This document shows, piece after piece, positions 55,475 through 58,299 of a DNA stretch of 58,299 nucleotides. Source of the DNA: Lachnospiraceae bacterium (lineage in GTDB: Bacteria; Bacillota; Clostridia; Lachnospirales; Lachnospiraceae). The DNA is taken from positions 1 through 58,299 of the forward strand of contig SVEJ01000016.1 in the NCBI GenBank assembly GCA_015057435.1, in the 5' to 3' direction. The notes beneath the pieces were generated by a model. The model ran no database searches. It had not been told where the DNA came from and worked only from the letters and a program-made list of their open reading frames with translations. Position numbers and translations under genes: made by a program. Within the stretch, counting starts at the first letter, position 1. Each line of letters opens with the position of its first letter.

Positions 55475-55826
55475 TGCACGTGGTTTTAAAAAAGTATTTC
55501 TTGCAACCGGATATACTGACTTGCGCCGTGGGATGGAAGGTTTGGCTGCCATCATCCGATTTCAGTTCGAACTAGATCCCTATGATAAAAACACTCTGTT
55601 TTTATTCTGCGGAAAACGCTCTGACCGAATCAAAGGTCTTCTCTGGGAAGGTGATGGATTCCTGCTTCTCTATAAGAGGTTGGACAATGGTGCTTTCAAC
55701 TGGCCCCGAACAGAGTCTGCAGCCATGGAAATCACACCGGAACAGTACCAACTGCTTATGAGAGGATTTGCCGTCGTAGCAAAACACCCTATTAAGGAAA
55801 TGAAAAACCCTCCCAAAGCTATGTGA
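55464..55826 (+). CDS. tnpB: IS66 accessory protein TnpB
   Basis: A 120-residue IS66 Orf2-like protein (start ATG at 55464, GGAG nine bases upstream; overlaps the end of tnpA). The motif VFLATGYTDLRRGMEGLAAIIRFQFELDPYDKNTLFLFCGKRSDRIKGLLWEGDGFLLLYKRLDNGAFNWPR is the family core and is intact. Not related to the RNA-guided TnpB of IS200/IS605 elements. Confidence 0.95.
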   Translation: MLNDARGFKKVFLATGYTDLRRGMEGLAAIIRFQFELDPYDKNTLFLFCGKRSDRIKGLLWEGDGFLLLYKRLDNGAFNWPRTESAAMEITPEQYQLLMRGFAVVAKHPIKEMKNPPKAM

Positions 55827-56110
55827 TTTTGTGCAATTCGTAGAAATTTATTTTTCTGTTATGGCTATTAAAAAATGCGTCTTATTTAATCTTCTATCAT
55901 TATCCACAGAATACATTTTCAATGTTGAAATTTTTATCAACAGATTACTCACAAACTGATATTTTGTGGATAACGATAATGAAAACTCTATGTTTTATAA
56001 GACTTTCGCTGCTGTTATCCACCGTCAAAATGACGAACGATAAAAGTACCCAAAGTGGCGAGAAACCGTTATATCTGCTATAATAAATCCTAGTTAAAGG
56101 AGCATGTATT

Positions 56111-57738
56111 ATGGCAGTAAAGTTTACGGAAGAACAACTGAATACATTTGACAAGTCTATTCTTATAAAGCTTCTTGTTGATCAACAAGAGCAGGTTGAA
56201 ACGCTTACCAAAGAGCTGCATGATGTAAATGAAAAGTTACAGATTATTATGGAACAGCTTGTCCTTTCAAATAAAAAGCGTTTCGGCACATCTTCTGAAA
56301 AAATGGAAATGGCTAACCAAATCTGTTTCTATGAAAAAGATGGCAAGATTTGTTTCTTTAATGAATCAGAGGCGGTTTGCGATTTTGGGATTGACGAACC
56401 TGATGATCTTGAACCGAAGCCAACAAAGAAGAAAAAACATTCTGGCAAAAAGGAAGAGGATATTTCCGGTCTTCCTGTAAATGTTATCAACCACTACATG
56501 TCAGATGAAGAACTGACTGCCGAATTCGGTGAAAATGGCTGGAAACAGCTTCCGGATATGATTGCCAAACGTTATCATTTCACACCTGCAAAAGTCGAGG
56601 TGGATGAACATCATGTTGGCGTATACGCAAGCAAAACGGATGGACACATGGTAAAAGCAGAACATCCTAAGGCATTGTTGCACGGAAGTCTTGTATCGCC
56701 ATCTCTTGCAGCTGCGATTATGAACGGAAAATATGTGAATGCTGTTCCGTTGTATCGTCTGGAACAGGAATTCATCCGTTACGGACTTTCTATCCCAAGA
56801 AAGAACATGGCGAACTGGATGATTCGTCTGGGTGAAGAATACCTTGGCGTTCTTTATGATTATCTTCATCAAAAGCTTTATGATTATCATGTCATTCAGG
56901 CAGATGAGACACCGGTGCTTGTGAACCGTGATGGGCGACCGGCAGGTTCTAAGAGCTATATGTGGGTATATCGTTCCGGACATATGTATGAGGATAGACA
57001 AATCGTTCTCTATGATTACCATGAAACGAGAAACAGTTCTCATCCCCGGGAATTCCTAAAGGATTACACGGTATCTGTGTGACGGATGGTTATCAGGTCT
57101 ACCACACCATCGAAAAGGAACGGAAAGACTTACGGATTGCAGGATGCTAGGTACATGCCAGAAGAAAGTTTGATGAGGCACTAGAGGTTCTTCCAAAGGA
57201 ACAACGCAAGAAATCAAACGCCTTTCTTGTAATGAGCCAGATTCAGGCAATCTATCGAGAAGAAGGTAAGCTAAAAGACCTTTCTTCCGGGGAAAGACTT
57301 GTGCAGCGACAACTGGTTATTCAACCACTTGTGGATGCTTTGTTTGTGTACCTGAAACAACAGGAACCTACAGTTCCAAAATCAGGACAACTTCGCAAGG
57401 CGTACACATATATCTTAAACCAGGAAACATACCTGAGAGTATTTCTTGAAGATGGCGATGTTCCAATGGACAATAACGCGTCGGAACGTGCCATCCGTGG
57501 TTTCTGTATCGGCAAGAAAAACTGGCAGATGATAGATACCATTAATGGTGCAAAAGCATCTGCTATCATCTACAGTATTTCCGAAACAGCAAAAGCTAAC
57601 AACTTAAAACCGTATGATTATTTCGAATATTTGCTTTCTGAAATTCTGAATCATATGGATGACACAGATAAAACCTTTCTGGAAGATTTGTTACCATGGT
57701 CACCGAATCTGCCAGAACGAATTCGAAAAAACGAGTGA
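56111..57738 (+). pseudogene. tnpC: IS66 transposase TnpC, frameshift plus nonsense
   Basis: The N-terminal part (56111 to ~57070) has the coiled-coil and zinc-finger-like start (MEQLVLSNKKRFGTSSEKME) and the transposase core (VIQADETPVLVNRDGRPAGSKSYMWVYRSG). At ~57068-57070 one base is missing (FLKDYT then a shift), ending the frame at 57082. The continuing frame reads GICVTDGYQVYHTIEKE and then meets TAG at 57148-57150 where the family has Trp in GCWVHARRKF. The rest (57151-57738) is intact. Two independent lesions mean this copy cannot make active TnpC. Confidence 0.93.
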
Positions 57739-57795
57739 TTGAGGGCGAGAACATCGCCCTTTAAAATATCAAGGTACGCACTATGAAGCGTTTAC

Positions 57796-58189
57796 GAACA
57801 GAATCGGTGCAGACTTTGCTAATGAGGTCGGTCAGGCCTTCTTCGGTTAGCTGTTGGATGAGTTGAGCTAATTTATCTTCACCTTCACGCAGACCCTTTG
57901 CTGTTGCAGAAGCCATATCCCATTCGTAGCGCTCTCTTGCTTGGCATTGAAGCCGGATTTTTTCATCAGCAGACAACTCTTTCATAGTTACAATTGTATC
58001 TTCCATATCTGGATTTTTGGATGCTAACATTTTAATCTCCTCCCACGTAGTGGCTTTGAAAAGCTTAGCCCAATAGTAAAGGTCAGCAGGTTCTTTTTCA
58101 ATCGAATCATCCTCTAGTGTTTTTAAGTTTAGCACACGAAGTACAAACTTGTCACTATAGATTTCATGATTAGATAGCGTAAATTTACT
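57796..58189 (-). pseudogene. PD-(D/E)XK nuclease family (Rpn-type) transposase, interrupted
   Basis: The minus-strand frame reads KFTLSNHEIYSDKFVLRVLNLKTLEDDSIEKEPADLYYWAKLFKATTWEEIKMLASKNPDMEDTI... and LREGEDKLAQLIQQLTEEG, the C-terminal half of Rpn-type transposase-like nucleases. The IS66 copy inserted near its 3' end; the lost C-terminus is at 54938-54980. The N-terminal nuclease domain is not found: the frame is open only to 58270 and its upstream part is not family-like, so the gene was probably already broken. The GTG at 58135 is an unlikely native start. Confidence 0.82.
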
Positions 58190-58299
58190 GTAGGAAACAA
58201 ATAGACAGAATAGCCCAAAGATATGTTTCAGATTTTTGACTAACCTTACTATATTCCCTTTTTGTTCTTTTTACAAGCCTAATATATGATGACGAATTT

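Larger units (their letters stand above)
54981..57795 (+). mobile_element. IS66-family insertion sequence, full length, defective
   Basis: Terminal inverted repeats at 54981-55006 and 57771-57795 match over 25 bp with three mismatches. A perfect 8-bp duplication GAACAGAA flanks it (54973-54980 and 57796-57803), the size expected for IS66. It holds tnpA, tnpB and a broken tnpC. The ends are intact, so it could still move if a partner element supplied TnpC. Confidence 0.96.

Noticed and set aside
55464-55826. TnpB as an RNA-guided nuclease (IS200/IS605 type)
   Set aside because: The sequence is the short IS66 Orf2 family; it lacks the RuvC motifs and length of RNA-guided TnpB.

Overview
The window looks like a chromosomal segment of a low-GC, Gram-positive anaerobe of the Clostridia, most probably a Lachnospiraceae-type gut bacterium. 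The call rests on strong AGGAGG-type ribosome sites, TTGACA-N17-TATAAT promoters, Gram-positive wall genes (MurT, VanZ, CpsBCD-type EPS control, a TagB-like transferase) and secreted families common in that group (DUF1002, DUF4430, BspA-type leucine-rich repeats, lysine-rich Big2 proteins). No rRNA, tRNA or CRISPR array was seen.

Layout. 1-120: phased 20-bp repeats, possibly the end of a transposon lying off the left edge. 0.2-4.2 kb: an ABC-2 type exporter pair, three membrane proteins (one of 30 residues) and an XRE regulator. 4.5-18.8 kb: a MukFEB/Wadjet-like set (jetA, jetB, jetC) split by three envelope genes (lipoprotein, O-antigen-ligase-like protein, 1541-residue BspA/Ig surface protein); no jetD is present. 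18.8-30 kb: mostly housekeeping and envelope genes: a DUF3298 lipoprotein, a LacX-like epimerase, murT without gatD, a cobalamin riboswitch with DUF4430 and ECF-S genes on the minus strand, a CDF metal exporter, a WYL regulator overlapping glpK, a YugP-type protease and a DUF1002 protein. 30.2-35.8 kb: a CorA-like transporter, then a compact operon of two complex-I-antiporter-like membrane proteins, an acyl carrier protein, a BtrH-like protein and a phosphopantetheinyl transferase. I know of no described system with this composition. 35.8-37.0 kb: a lysine-rich Big2 protein with a consensus promoter and strong codon bias.

37.1-53.7 kb: an exopolysaccharide locus. It has phosphatase, chain-length and kinase control genes (CpsB/C/D type), an initiating sugar-phosphate transferase, glycosyltransferases, Wzy, a CDP-glycerol-transferase relative, a cytidylyltransferase-aldolase fusion, an acyltransferase, a 2-hydroxyacid dehydrogenase, a hexapeptide acetyltransferase and Wzx. 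Two long hairpin elements (37163-37405 and 39756-39951) share a conserved core: two 6-bp stems around an internal loop GCGTAG/ACGG. At least five base pairs differ between the copies by compensatory changes, so they look like two members of a structured RNA family placed in the leader and early part of the EPS locus.

53.9-58.3 kb: IS66 territory. A 480-bp deletion derivative and a 2815-bp full-length copy each have a perfect 8-bp target duplication and flank a vanZ-like gene. The full-length copy has a broken tnpC and has itself split a PD-(D/E)XK (Rpn-type) transposase gene, whose missing C-terminus can be recovered on the far side.

The strongest leads are the paired structured elements, the ACP/antiporter/BtrH-like/PPTase operon, and the fused cytidylyltransferase-aldolase with its neighbouring dehydrogenase. 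Function calls rest on motif recognition by eye; no searches were run.
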